DNA from: JANMZO01 sp963763135
GTDB lineage: Bacteria; Actinomycetota; Acidimicrobiia; Acidimicrobiales; JANYDT01
DNA: 64,000 nt
Reading direction: 5' to 3'
Assembly (NCBI GenBank): GCA_963763135.1
Contig: CAVXNJ010000012.1
Location: 744,001-808,000 of the forward strand
Both the position numbers and the translations under genes were made by a program. Numbering within the stretch: position 1 is the stretch's first letter; the number at the start of each line of letters is the position of its first letter. This document shows positions 1-8,814 of this stretch, piece by piece. Below the pieces are notes generated by a model, which saw nothing but the letters and a program-made list of their open reading frames with translations, was not told the origin of the DNA and did not search any database.

Positions 1-1833
1 GTCGCTGCGGTCGACGCCGTCGAAGTACCGACGGACGGTACCGATTTCCGCTGCTTCCGACGGGTCAAGTTCATCAAGCCAGAGCCCATCGCCTTCGGTA
101 TGCAAGTGAGCCTGGTGATACAGCGCGATCGGCTCAAGCATGATTCCGACAGTGCCGTGCTCCAGTGCACTTGTCGCGAGAGCCTCCAGCATCGCGGCAG
201 CGTCGGAGGGTCGGGCCGGTGACGCAATCACGATCCCCGGAATGTCGCGAAGCACCGCAATCGAGTCGTCGTTGTGGAAGTGGCCCCCAAAGCCCTTCTG
301 GTACCCGTAACCGGCGATGCGCACGATCATGCCGTTGCGGTAGCGCCCCTGCGAGAAGAACTGCAGTGTCGCCGCTTCCCCGCGGATCTGATCTTCGGCA
401 TTGTGCAGGTACGCGAGGTATTCGATTTCCGCGATCGGAAGCAGCCCACTAACCGACGTCCCAAGCGCCACCCCGAGAATCGACTGTTCGTCGAGCAACG
501 TGTCGAACACGCGGCCGGCGCCGAACCGGGTCCGCAATCCTTTGGTCACGCCGTAGACCCCGCCTTTCGCGGCGACGTCTTCACCGAACAGCAATGCACC
601 GGGGACCCGTTCGATTATGGCCCCGAGGGCTCCGTTGATGGCCTGAGCGAGCGTGGAACCACCCTTTGACGGTGCCGCCGGTATCGGTTCAGCAGACGGC
701 GGAGCAACCGGTGGTTCGGGTCGCGGAGCGATGGTGGCCATAACTTCGCGGGCCGATGTGAGTTCGCTCCCCGAGGCCAGCCGCCGTTCCGCCAACGCCG
801 CTACGTGATCGCGACACCGCACATATTCGGCACTCACCGCAGATGCCGGAATCCCGGTCGAACAAAGCGCCCGTGCGGTTCCGAGAATCGGATCGAGCGC
901 GTGCGACGCCCGGATCTCTTCAACGGACCGGTATCCCCGCTCGACATCGGTTCCGGCATGCCCGAGAAAGCGCACGGTCCGAAGGTGAAGAAAGACCGGT
1001 CGGCGGTGCTTACGCACCCAGTCGACCGCCTCATGACAGGTTTTCAACGTGGCGGCGGCGTCGGCCCCGTCAACGGCAACGTACCGAAGACCCGGTCGGT
1101 TACGGAATGACGCCTCAACCCAACCCGGAGGCGTGCGGACACTGATGCCGAGGCCATTGTCTTCGCACACGAACAGCAATGGAACCGGCAGGTGCTGGTA
1201 GGCGAGATGGCAGGCCGCGTTAATCGCACCGAGAGCAGTCGAATGATTGGCGGAGGCATCACCAAAGGAACAGATGGTGATGGCGTCCGTTGGCCACCGC
1301 AGCGAAACCCCGAGCTTCGGGGCGCGTCCGAGGGCAAAGGCGACGCCCACCGCTCGCGGGAGGTGACTGGCGATTGTGGAGGTCTGGGGGATCACCGCCG
1401 TGTCGGGATGACCGAACACCTTGTGCCGGCCGCCCGCGATCGGCTCGTCGGTGTGGGCGAACATTCCGGCCAGGATGTCGTCGGCGGGATCCGACGGCGC
1501 TTCAGCTTGCGTCGAGCGAGCCACGTAGAACGCCCCCGACCGGTAGTGCAGGAGCGCCGGATCTGTCGATCGGGCCGCGATCGCCACTGCGGCGTTGGCC
1601 TCATGACCGGAGGAGCCGATCGTGTAATACCCGTGTCCCTTTCCCCGGATGCGCCGCGCCAGGAGGTCCGTATGGCGACTCAGGCTCTGCGCTCGAAACA
1701 TCGCCCACAGTTCTTCGGGATCGGCGTCGTGACCGGCCGCCGTAATCGGCTCATCGAGCGAGCCGAGCGCGCTGATCGTGCTGAGCAGGGTCTGGTCAAG
1801 GTAATCCGCCGTCGACGGATCGGCCGCGCTCAT
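1..1833 (-). CDS. Fused E1 alpha/beta 2-oxoacid dehydrogenase (thiamine diphosphate), 3' end off the window
   Basis: The frame is open from an ATG at 1833 to the window edge (611 codons, no stop). The N-terminal half resembles the E1 alpha subunit: residues ~65-80 GHGYYTIGSSGHEAN, then a ThDP/Mg motif starting GDASANHS (~191) and closing CEDN (~223-226). A Pro/Ala-rich linker (~370-390) leads into an E1 beta half with GEDV (~417) and the later GGHFHNDDS stretch. Such fused enzymes oxidatively decarboxylate pyruvate or branched-chain 2-oxoacids and pass the acyl group to a lipoyl E2. Substrate cannot be read from sequence; branched-chain 2-oxoacid is my guess. It is divergent from the GGDEF gene at 2058. 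The 224-bp gap between them shows only a weak hairpin (GGTGC/GCACC at 1923-1939). E2 and E3 partners are not in the window. Confidence 0.85.
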   Translation of the reverse strand, partial: MSAADPSTADYLDQTLLSTISALGSLDEPITAAGHDADPEELWAMFRAQSLSRHTDLLARRIRGKGHGYYTIGSSGHEANAAVAIAARSTDPALLHYRSGAFYVARSTQAEAPSDPADDILAGMFAHTDEPIAGGRHKVFGHPDTAVIPQTSTIASHLPRAVGVAFALGRAPKLGVSLRWPTDAITICSFGDASANHSTALGAINAACHLAYQHLPVPLLFVCEDNGLGISVRTPPGWVEASFRNRPGLRYVAVDGADAAATLKTCHEAVDWVRKHRRPVFLHLRTVRFLGHAGTDVERGYRSVEEIRASHALDPILGTARALCSTGIPASAVSAEYVRCRDHVAALAERRLASGSELTSAREVMATIAPRPEPPVAPPSAEPIPAAPSKGGSTLAQAINGALGAIIERVPGALLFGEDVAAKGGVYGVTKGLRTRFGAGRVFDTLLDEQSILGVALGTSVSGLLPIAEIEYLAYLHNAEDQIRGEAATLQFFSQGRYRNGMIVRIAGYGYQKGFGGHFHNDDSIAVLRDIPGIVIASPARPSDAAAMLEALATSALEHGTVGIMLEPIALYHQAHLHTEGDGLWLDELDPSEAAEIGTVRRYFDGVDRSD

Positions 1834-2057
1834 TGTTCGGTCCGTCGGGGGCAGTCATTGAAACTCATCGACGGAAACGCTACGCCCTCAGGGGTGTCCG
1901 AATGATCGATGGGACCCACGGAGGTGCGCCGAAAGCACCACCGACGCCGGTCGATACAGTGAAAAACACCCAAGATTCACCAATGCTGAGGATCGGATCG
2001 TCACCCACAGTGCCGATGAGTCGACAATGATCACCGCCGCGGAACGTAGGGACTGTC

Positions 2058-3638
2058 GTGCCCACTAGAGCCGTTGGCACCGTTCGCACGGTCTTCCTGC
2101 CAAGCGTCGTCGCCGTCATTGGCGCAATTCTCGCGGGTGTGATGTTCCTGTCCGCGTACAACGAAGACACGCTTCAGCGAGACTCCGATCACCGAGCAGC
2201 GACCGCCCATCTCGTGCTTACCGTCACCAGGCTGCAGCAACTTGCGATGCACCAGGCAATCGCGTCGTGGCACGAGGCCCTCGGACAACCGTCGGGTCGG
2301 CCGACGAACGAGCGCGCCGCTATGGTCGGCCAGGTCAGTGTGCTCGACCGCGAACTCCTGAAACTCGGTCCGACCGGGATCCGCACCGAGTCGATACATG
2401 CAGCGCTCGAAGCCCTCGATAAAGCGCGCACGCCGATGGCTCGATACGAAGCGATGGTCGCCGTGATCGCAGGCCTGAAGACCTTCTCGCTGGAGTTCAG
2501 TCAGGGCAACGATGCTGACAACGTTCACTTCGCGGAGATTCAACTGGCCGACCTGCAGAAGGTCGTCCGCGCCATTCCGATGTTCTTTGACCTCGGGACA
2601 CTCGTGCCGACCGTTCGGGCCGGTACCGGTGTCGACCCCGCGCCGACCGACCCCCAGGTCCGTGCGTTCGTCAACGACTTCACCACGAGCACGGTGAACG
2701 AGAGCGGCTCGCCCCGAAATCCTCGACAGTTCATTGACCTCGGCGATGGGAAGATCGCAACGGAGATCTACATGCATGTGCTCCTCGGCGGCGGAGCGGT
2801 GCTGACACGCGAAGCGATCTGGGTCGACAGCGACCGGTCCCCGGTGTTCCAGCACGCAAGTTTCTCGGATCTCGCGCGTTCGACCCACGCGGTGATCGAT
2901 GACACCGCGAAGATCGTTTCGGGGTACCTGACCACGCTGCAGAACGGGTACCGGGCGCAGGCCCGGAGCTTTGCCCAACAGCAGCGGACGCGCATCGCCG
3001 AAGGTTTTGGCAGCATCTCGCTTTCCGCTCTCGCCGTCCTTTGGCTGACCCGTCGCGTCAGCTCACGGTTGCGCTCGCTCCGGCGAGTCTCCGAGCGCGA
3101 CTCGCTCACCTCGCTGTTGAACCGCGACGGCCTCAGGTCGGCGGTCACACCGTGGTTCGCGTCCGACAAATCAGCCATCGGTGTGGCCGTGGTCGACCTT
3201 GACTTCTTCAAGCAGATCAACGACCAGTACGGCCACGACGGCGGAGATCAACTGCTGATCGGCGTGGGGCGACGGGTCCGCACCCAGGTTGTGGCCTCCA
3301 CCACCGCAGTAGCCCGTTGGGGCGGCGACGAGTTTGTGATCGTGTTCCGCCTTGAACCCGGACCGGCGTTCACCGACCTGTCAGCCATTCTGCGGCGGAT
3401 CTCGCTGGCCATGGCCGAGCCATTTGATCTCGGCGAGACGATCGTTGCCGCGTCGGCGTCGATCGGCGCCGCGGTCTGCGAATCGGGCAGGTGCGACTTT
3501 GAAGACCTGTTCCGGTCAGCTGATCACACCCTGTACGAGGTGAAGCGAGCGGGGCGCAACAACTTCGCACTTCGGTCATGCCCGTGTTCGGAGGAACCAG
3601 CTGAGGACCCAGCGTCGTCGATGTCGATCCGCTCGTGA
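2058..3638 (+). CDS. Membrane-anchored GGDEF diguanylate cyclase
   Basis: 526 aa from a GTG start. A transmembrane helix (~8-30) is followed by a probable extracytoplasmic sensor region (~35-310) of no family I recognise, then a second helix (~317-333) and a C-terminal GGDEF domain. The domain shows DSLTSLLNRDG, DLDFFKQINDQYGHDGGD and an intact WGGDEF at ~422-426, so it should make cyclic di-GMP from two GTP at the inner face of the membrane. The RxxD inhibitory site normally five residues before GGDEF is missing (ASTT lies there), so product inhibition by this route is not expected. The ligand is unknown. The last codons run into a 57-bp repeat shared with the next gene's upstream region. 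Confidence 0.85.
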   Translation: MPTRAVGTVRTVFLPSVVAVIGAILAGVMFLSAYNEDTLQRDSDHRAATAHLVLTVTRLQQLAMHQAIASWHEALGQPSGRPTNERAAMVGQVSVLDRELLKLGPTGIRTESIHAALEALDKARTPMARYEAMVAVIAGLKTFSLEFSQGNDADNVHFAEIQLADLQKVVRAIPMFFDLGTLVPTVRAGTGVDPAPTDPQVRAFVNDFTTSTVNESGSPRNPRQFIDLGDGKIATEIYMHVLLGGGAVLTREAIWVDSDRSPVFQHASFSDLARSTHAVIDDTAKIVSGYLTTLQNGYRAQARSFAQQQRTRIAEGFGSISLSALAVLWLTRRVSSRLRSLRRVSERDSLTSLLNRDGLRSAVTPWFASDKSAIGVAVVDLDFFKQINDQYGHDGGDQLLIGVGRRVRTQVVASTTAVARWGGDEFVIVFRLEPGPAFTDLSAILRRISLAMAEPFDLGETIVAASASIGAAVCESGRCDFEDLFRSADHTLYEVKRAGRNNFALRSCPCSEEPAEDPASSMSIRS

Positions 3639-3732
3639 GGACCCCCGTCAACACATCGACGTAATCGTTTCGTCTCGATGTCGATCCACCCGTGAGGACC
3701 CCGTCGACACGTCGACGTAGTCGTTTCGTCGT
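3620..3732 (+). repeat. Imperfect tandem duplication, 57-bp period
   Basis: Copy 1 starts at 3620 and copy 2 at 3677. Both contain GATGTCGATCC, then CGTGAGGACCCC, then CATCGACGTA or CGTCGACGTA, then TCGTTTCGTC, with about ten differences. Copy 1 holds the stop codon of the GGDEF gene. Copy 2 lies just before the transporter and carries the in-frame GTG (3692) that would give that protein a longer N-terminus. Confidence 0.8.
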
Positions 3733-3760
3733 TGCCGCGGGGATAGGGCAGACTCTGACC

Positions 3761-5329
3761 TTGACCTCCGAAACCCGCACCGACTCGACGCACGGTTCCC
3801 ACGCCGAGGTGATCAACGAGAAACGATGGTGGATCCTGGCGGTGCTGTGCACCAGCCTGATGGTTGTCATCATCGGAAACACCGCCCTGAACGTGGCGCT
3901 CCCCACGCTGTCGCGATCGCTCGGTGCGTCGACGAGCCAGTTGCAATGGATCGTCGACGGATACTCGCTGGTGTTCGCCGGTCTGCTTCTCACCGCGGGC
4001 GCGCTTGGCGATCGCTTCGGGCGAAAGGGAGCTCTGCAATTCGGCCTGGTGGTTTTTCTCGCCGGTACCTTGTTGTCGGCGTTCACGCCCCACGCCTGGG
4101 CGATCATCACCGGACGTGCCATCATGGGCTTCGGTGCCGCGTTCGTGATGCCCGCCACACTGTCGATCCTCACGACCGTGTTTCCGATGGACGAACGACC
4201 AAAGGCCATAGCCGTGTGGTCGGCCATATCGTTCGCCGGAGCCGCCTTCGGGCCGGTGATAAGTGGATTCCTGCTCGAGCACTTCTGGTGGGGATCGGTG
4301 TTCCTCGTCAACCTGCCGGTCCTGCTGTTCGCCTTGATTGCCGGGTTCATCCTCGTTCCGAAGACCCGCGACGACGATCAAGGCCGACTCGATCCGGTGG
4401 GAGCCGCATTGTCGATAGCCGGACTCTGTGCGCTCGTCTACGGGATCATCGAAGCGCCCAATCACGGGTGGCTAAGCGCGCATAGTATTCTATGGTTCGG
4501 TGTGGCCGCAGCGATCCTGATCGCATTTGTGGCGTGGGAGCATCGAAGCGACGAGCCAATGCTCGATCTCGCATTGTTCCGCAACCCACGTTTCAGCGTC
4601 GCAGCCGCCGGGATCACGCTTGTTTACTTCGCGATGTTCGGAACGTTCTTTCTCCTCGCCCAGTACCTGCAAACGGTCCTTGGATACGGTGCGTTGAAAG
4701 CCGGGCTCGCTCAGGTGCCTTTTGCGTTCACGATCATCTTCATTGCGCCGAGAAGCCCGAAGCTCGTAGAACGTTTTGGCGCGAACAAAGTGGTGGCGAG
4801 CGGTCTCACCTTGATTTGCCTCGGCCAGTTCCTGCTGTCCAGGCTCGGCGTCGACACGGCCTACCTCTCAATGCTTCCGCGCATGCTGCTGATGTCGAGT
4901 GGCATGGCGCTCGTTGTATCACCGATGACGACCTCAATCATGTCGAGTGTTCCCCGGCACAAGGCGGGTGTCGGCTCGGCGATGAACGACACCACACGCG
5001 AGCTCGGTGGTGCACTGGGCGTAGCCGTGCTCGGCAGCATCGTTGCCTCACGCTATTCCTCGCGCATCGATCCGCTGCTGAGCTCGTTTCCGCCCGCGGC
5101 TCGTGCGGCAGCCGCCCGGAGTGTGTCGGCCGCGGTTGGGGCTTCGAGATCGCTGGGCGAATCGCAGGGGGCTGCGCTGGCTACCGCAGCTCGAAAGGGT
5201 TACGTGTCGGGCATGTCGTTGGCCACGATGATCGCGTCGTCGATTGCGCTTCTCGCCGCCGTCATCGTCTACCGCCTGCTTCCGGCCCAGACCATGCCTC
5301 CGTCGAGCACTCCCGACACCACGCGGTAA
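3761..5329 (+). CDS. MFS efflux transporter, DHA2 (EmrB/QacA-like) 14-helix family
   Basis: About 522 aa from a TTG start. Hydrophobic helices run throughout, beginning KRWWILAVLCTSLMVV with the family stretch NTALNVALPTL. Other hallmarks are QWIVDGYSLVFAGLLL (helix 2), GALGDRFGRKG (loop 2-3, motif A) and GPVISGFLLEHFWWGSVFLVNLP (motif C and beyond). The family exports drugs, dyes or fatty-acid-like compounds by proton antiport across the cytoplasmic membrane; substrate unknown. An in-frame GTG at 3692 would add 23 basic residues encoded by the upstream tandem repeat, so I prefer the TTG at 3761. It is convergent with the deiminase gene, only 15 bp away. Confidence 0.85.
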   Translation: MTSETRTDSTHGSHAEVINEKRWWILAVLCTSLMVVIIGNTALNVALPTLSRSLGASTSQLQWIVDGYSLVFAGLLLTAGALGDRFGRKGALQFGLVVFLAGTLLSAFTPHAWAIITGRAIMGFGAAFVMPATLSILTTVFPMDERPKAIAVWSAISFAGAAFGPVISGFLLEHFWWGSVFLVNLPVLLFALIAGFILVPKTRDDDQGRLDPVGAALSIAGLCALVYGIIEAPNHGWLSAHSILWFGVAAAILIAFVAWEHRSDEPMLDLALFRNPRFSVAAAGITLVYFAMFGTFFLLAQYLQTVLGYGALKAGLAQVPFAFTIIFIAPRSPKLVERFGANKVVASGLTLICLGQFLLSRLGVDTAYLSMLPRMLLMSSGMALVVSPMTTSIMSSVPRHKAGVGSAMNDTTRELGGALGVAVLGSIVASRYSSRIDPLLSSFPPAARAAAARSVSAAVGASRSLGESQGAALATAARKGYVSGMSLATMIASSIALLAAVIVYRLLPAQTMPPSSTPDTTR

Positions 5330-5344
5330 GACCCACCGTTCGAG

Positions 5345-6514
5345 TCAGCCGGCTCGAGCCGGTTGCTGTTGGGTGGCGCAATGGATTCCGCCACCTCCCG
5401 CGGCAAGTGGATCGACGTTGAGCTGCACCACGTCGCGGCCGGGAAAGAGGCGCCGAAGCAGGCTCCGTGCCGCGTTGTCAGCCGATCGGTCGCCGAATTG
5501 CGGCGCGATCACCGCGTCGTTGCATACGTAGTAGTTCAGGTACGTCGAAAGGAACTCGTCGCCGGTTCCCCTGATCGTCTTCGGTTGGTTCATCTCGACG
5601 ATCGTGTACGGCAGCCCGGCGGCCGTCCGAGCCGCCTGCACCTGCTGGTGGGTTCTCGTGGCAACGCGAACCCAGGGATCCGATGCGTCGGCTGTTGCCG
5701 GCTTGTCGACGATGATCGTGGTGTCGTCGACGAAGCGGGCAAGCGTATCGACGTGCCCATCCGTAATGTCATGCCCGGCCAAGCCGTCGATCCAGATCAT
5801 CCGCTCAGCTCCGAGCATGCGTAACAAGGCGGAAGCGACCTGCCCCCGGTTCTTCCCCGGATTGCGATTCCGGTTCACCCAACTCGACGCAGAGGCGAGG
5901 ACCGTCCCCTTCCCGTCGACCTCGACACCGCCGCCCTCCCCGACCAGACCGGAGTTGATGAGCTGGACCCCCAGGTGATTCGCCACAACTCCGGCGAGCA
6001 ACACGTCGCCTCGAGCGATTTGTTTTGATCCCCAGCCGTTGAATGTCGCATGCGAAGCACCCAGCTCCGCTTCGCCGGGCCGTTGACGCCGGGTGATGAA
6101 GCTTGGCAAGGTGTCGCGGGCCCACAGATCGTCGACCGGGGCTTCGATCAGCTCGATGCCCTTGAGTCGGGCCCGCACGCTCGCGAGTTCGCCCGGCCGG
6201 AGAAGCATCGCGACCGGTTCGAAGTCGTTGATCGCCGTTGCGATATCGACGATCGTGTCCTGCACGGCACGAAGCTCGCTTCCCCAAACCAAGGCGCTCG
6301 AGGGCCAGCACATCCACGTGCGTTCGTGCGGAGAGTCCTCGGCCGGCATCCGCCATCCGGTGAAGGATGGAAGCGAGGTGGACGTGGTCGAGGAGCCAGC
6401 GGAAGTCCGGCGCCTGGTCGTGGTCGTGGCTGACACGGGGGCTGCGAGCCGATGATCGATCACGGAAGCGACAACCGCAGCCGCTGACACTCCCAGAAAC
6501 GCACGCCGGTCCAT
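5345..6514 (-). CDS. aguA: Agmatine deiminase family protein with Tat signal
   Basis: 389 aa. The start MDRRAFLGVSAAAVVASV is a Tat-type leader, followed by a Thr/Ser/Arg-rich linker (~30-50). The mature part has the guanidino-modifying fold: WARD near residue 128, GLVGEGGGVEVDGKG, GHDITDGHVDTLARF (catalytic His region) and a C-terminal HCATQQQP that supplies the catalytic cysteine. The family hydrolyses agmatine to N-carbamoylputrescine and ammonia, or acts on peptidyl-arginine. Agmatine deiminases are usually cytosolic, so a Tat leader is unusual and may mean an extracytoplasmic substrate. Two GTG codons lie just upstream in frame; the ATG gives the best leader. An agmatinase-type gene is encoded at 21689-22660. 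Confidence 0.85.
   Translation of the reverse strand: MDRRAFLGVSAAAVVASVIDHRLAAPVSATTTTRRRTSAGSSTTSTSLPSFTGWRMPAEDSPHERTWMCWPSSALVWGSELRAVQDTIVDIATAINDFEPVAMLLRPGELASVRARLKGIELIEAPVDDLWARDTLPSFITRRQRPGEAELGASHATFNGWGSKQIARGDVLLAGVVANHLGVQLINSGLVGEGGGVEVDGKGTVLASASSWVNRNRNPGKNRGQVASALLRMLGAERMIWIDGLAGHDITDGHVDTLARFVDDTTIIVDKPATADASDPWVRVATRTHQQVQAARTAAGLPYTIVEMNQPKTIRGTGDEFLSTYLNYYVCNDAVIAPQFGDRSADNAARSLLRRLFPGRDVVQLNVDPLAAGGGGIHCATQQQPARAG
5349..5362. terminator. Perfect palindrome at the end of the deiminase gene, possible bidirectional terminator
   Basis: CCGGCTCGAGCCGG is a perfect 14-bp palindrome covering the last codons of the deiminase, 20 bp after the transporter stop codon. It lies between two convergent genes, a common place for shared terminators. 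There is no T-tract, and it is partly coding, so its role is uncertain. Confidence 0.35.
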
Positions 6515-6687
6515 CGACACCACACAACAAATCTACCGCCGGTGAATCTCGGGTCGACCACTCGAAGCTGACCGATCTAAGGCGCCCTGATCTGCGTTGT
6601 CGATCGGGTGATCGTTTGCAGGAAATCATAATGAGATCAACACCCGTTTAATGGCCTGCTAACCGGGCTCTGGGTCACAATGGGCGC

Positions 6688-7602
6688 ATGACCCGACGGA
6701 ACCGTTTCCATCAACTCACCATGTCTGCGGCCTTTGCGGCGCTTCTCGTGACCGGCAACGCGTTTGTTTCGAACCCGGTCAGTGCGACCTCGACAAACAA
6801 GACCAAGATCCGGTCGGTCGACTTCCGCAACTTCAACTGGACCATCGAGGGCGTGGAACTGCAAACGGTCGATGGCGTGGCCGAGGAGGGCAACAACACC
6901 GACGGCGACTATCTGCATTTCGAAGTGCTCGACGTGGATCACGGAGACATCGATGGCGACGGAATCGAGGAGGCGATCGTCACGACCCTGGAAAACACCG
7001 GCGGAACCGGGCAGTTCACCGATGCGGTCGTGTTCCGCTACACCAACAGCGGTCCCGTGCAGGTGACGAGTCACGGCATTGGTGATCGCTCCGACGGAGG
7101 CATTCACGACGTCGTGATCGTGAACGGTGTGGCGCAGATTCAACGCTTCTCCAACGGTCAGGGAGCCTGCTGCCCCACCGAAATTTCGACGTACTTCGTC
7201 AAGCTCAAGGGCAACAAGCTCGTCACGGCGAAACCAACCACGGTGCGGGCCACCATCAACCTCGGTAGCCTGGAAGATGCTGCGACCACCGAGATCAAAT
7301 TCTTGAAAGGTACGTCGACGGCAAACCTCGAGGGAAGCGCGAACGAACGGGCCGGTGGATACTTCGATGCCCGGGCGGGCCAGACGGTGTCACTTCGGGT
7401 TCTCAAGGCCGACGGAAAGTCCCTCGCGGGGGTAGCTCGACTCATGCGTAACTCAACGGTGCTGCTGGAGGTGAAGCAGGGAAGCTCGAGCTCGATCAAA
7501 CTCCCTTCGACCGGTCGTTACCGGATCGAGCTGGTTCAGACACAACCTAATGTCACGGCGGACTCCTACTCCTGGGTCGAACTCGAATTCACGATCAAGT
7601 AG
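6688..7602 (+). CDS. Secreted protein of unknown function with an EF-hand-like calcium motif
   Basis: 304 aa. A Sec signal peptide (basic MTRRNRFHQ, hydrophobic core to ~24, likely cleavage after SNPVSA ~33) precedes a mature domain. Around residues 83-100 it has DVDHGDIDGDGIEEAIV, the DxDxDG pattern of FG-GAP or dockerin-like calcium loops. A central GACCPTE gives two adjacent cysteines. The C-terminal ~90 residues look like a beta-rich module (GGYFDARAGQTVSLRVL, ending SYSWVELEFTIK), similar in feel to pre-peptidase C-terminal-like domains. I do not recognise a named family. It is divergent from the deiminase across 173 bp. Confidence 0.75.
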   Translation: MTRRNRFHQLTMSAAFAALLVTGNAFVSNPVSATSTNKTKIRSVDFRNFNWTIEGVELQTVDGVAEEGNNTDGDYLHFEVLDVDHGDIDGDGIEEAIVTTLENTGGTGQFTDAVVFRYTNSGPVQVTSHGIGDRSDGGIHDVVIVNGVAQIQRFSNGQGACCPTEISTYFVKLKGNKLVTAKPTTVRATINLGSLEDAATTEIKFLKGTSTANLEGSANERAGGYFDARAGQTVSLRVLKADGKSLAGVARLMRNSTVLLEVKQGSSSSIKLPSTGRYRIELVQTQPNVTADSYSWVELEFTIK

Positions 7603-7616
7603 AAGCAGCGGCCCAC

Positions 7617-7634
7617 GGCGACGCACCAGTCGCC
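7617..7634. terminator. Hairpin between convergent genes
   Basis: GGCGAC-GCACCA-GTCGCC forms a 6-bp GC stem with a 6-nt loop, 14 bp after the stop of the secreted protein and 23 bp before the end of the opposing gene. A short T-containing stretch follows. This fits a weak intrinsic terminator. Confidence 0.45.
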
Positions 7635-7656
7635 TCGCACTGATTGCCTTTAGTGA

Positions 7657-8814
7657 CTACCGATTGCCGGCCAGGTGCGTTGGTATCTGAAACATCGGGC
7701 GGTCTCCCTGGCGGAGGTCTTTGAGAATTCCGTCGAGCAGATGGCGACCGATGAACGCGCTGATGCGGGCGTGAAGCACATGGCGCTCTTCACCGCGGGT
7801 CATCACTTTCGTAAGCGCACTCATGATTCCGAAGACGTGACGCGTCCAGTTCGCCGGCGGGATGCCGATCATGTCGCTCACCCGATCGCCCAGGAAGTGC
7901 CGGAACGCCGTCGGCATCATGGGCCAAGCGACCCGTGGCATGCGTCGTCGAGCCAGGTCCAAGAGTGCCACCGTCATCGCCTTCCCTGCGCCACACGGAG
8001 CCTGCTGGCTACCGAAGATCCGTTCCCGCAATTCGTCAGCGTCGGCTCGGGTTAGTGGAACGAGAGCGGCGTCGACGCCCAGGTAATGAGCGACCAGCCG
8101 CCATAGATGCAAGTGATCGGCGATGTTCCGCTCGCTGTAATCAACACCGCTCGCGTCGAAAGCGTCGTAGACCACGGCGGTGAAGGTCAACCATGTCCCG
8201 ACCAGATCCTCCTGGTTCGTCGGCGTTCCCCATGATGGCGACCAGATCAGGTCGGATCCCTCGGTCTGCGGCGGGGCGAGGTCATCGATGCGTTTGACGG
8301 AAGCGTCGTGCGTGATCATCCACCGCACGGCGGCGTGCATCAGACGTACATGGAGAATGCGATCGATGCCGACTCCACCGTCCTGCATGGCCCCGGGACC
8401 GGCCACGTCCATGAGGAACTGACCGGTCTCATTGAGGCGGCGGAACGTGTCGGTCTGCAAGCGGCCTGTCATCCTGAGGACCTGCACGCCCTTAGCCGCC
8501 GCATAGCTGTTGGGAAGTGACGACAAATACAGCGCCGTGAAATGGTGCACGACAAGCCGATTGAAGAATTCCTGACCACGGGATACCGCGTCGTCGTTCA
8601 CCCAGTCGGGCCGTTGAGCTGCGGTCGCGAAGTACGCACGGATCGCCGGCACCCGTTGTTCATCAGGCAGCCTGACATGTTGCACAAGCCGCACGAACAA
8701 CTCCCGTGGCTCAAGCCGTTCGGCATCAGCGAAGAACGCGGCAACCGCCTGATCCGCCAGCGGATCGCCGACTTCGCGAAGAAGCTCCAACTCGGGAAGG
8801 CCGGGGATACTCAT
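7657..8814 (-). CDS. DUF2236 (MpaB / latex-clearing-protein-like) oxygenase-family protein
   Basis: 385 aa. The central section VGTWLTFTAVVYDAF and ERNIADHLHLWRLVAHYLGV is the recognisable core of DUF2236, which includes rubber oxygenase Lcp, fungal MpaB and many actinobacterial proteins. Some members bind b-type heme and cleave isoprenoid double bonds; whether this one does is not established. Conserved His residues sit in the HHFTALYL and ADHLHLWRL stretches. The start overlaps the stop of the PAS-GGDEF gene by 4 bp (ATGA), so the two are translationally coupled, an unexpected pairing of a c-di-GMP enzyme with an oxygenase-like protein. Confidence 0.75.
   Translation of the reverse strand: MSIPGLPELELLREVGDPLADQAVAAFFADAERLEPRELFVRLVQHVRLPDEQRVPAIRAYFATAAQRPDWVNDDAVSRGQEFFNRLVVHHFTALYLSSLPNSYAAAKGVQVLRMTGRLQTDTFRRLNETGQFLMDVAGPGAMQDGGVGIDRILHVRLMHAAVRWMITHDASVKRIDDLAPPQTEGSDLIWSPSWGTPTNQEDLVGTWLTFTAVVYDAFDASGVDYSERNIADHLHLWRLVAHYLGVDAALVPLTRADADELRERIFGSQQAPCGAGKAMTVALLDLARRRMPRVAWPMMPTAFRHFLGDRVSDMIGIPPANWTRHVFGIMSALTKVMTRGEERHVLHARISAFIGRHLLDGILKDLRQGDRPMFQIPTHLAGNR

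Noticed and set aside
2031..2978. Long minus-strand open frame under the GGDEF gene
   Set aside because: It is Arg/Glu/His-rich with no domain and is fully opposite a clear GGDEF protein; an effect of high GC content.
3370..4465. Two overlapping minus-strand frames opposite the MFS gene
   Set aside because: Composition is typical of antisense GC-rich DNA, and the plus strand codes a clear 14-helix transporter.
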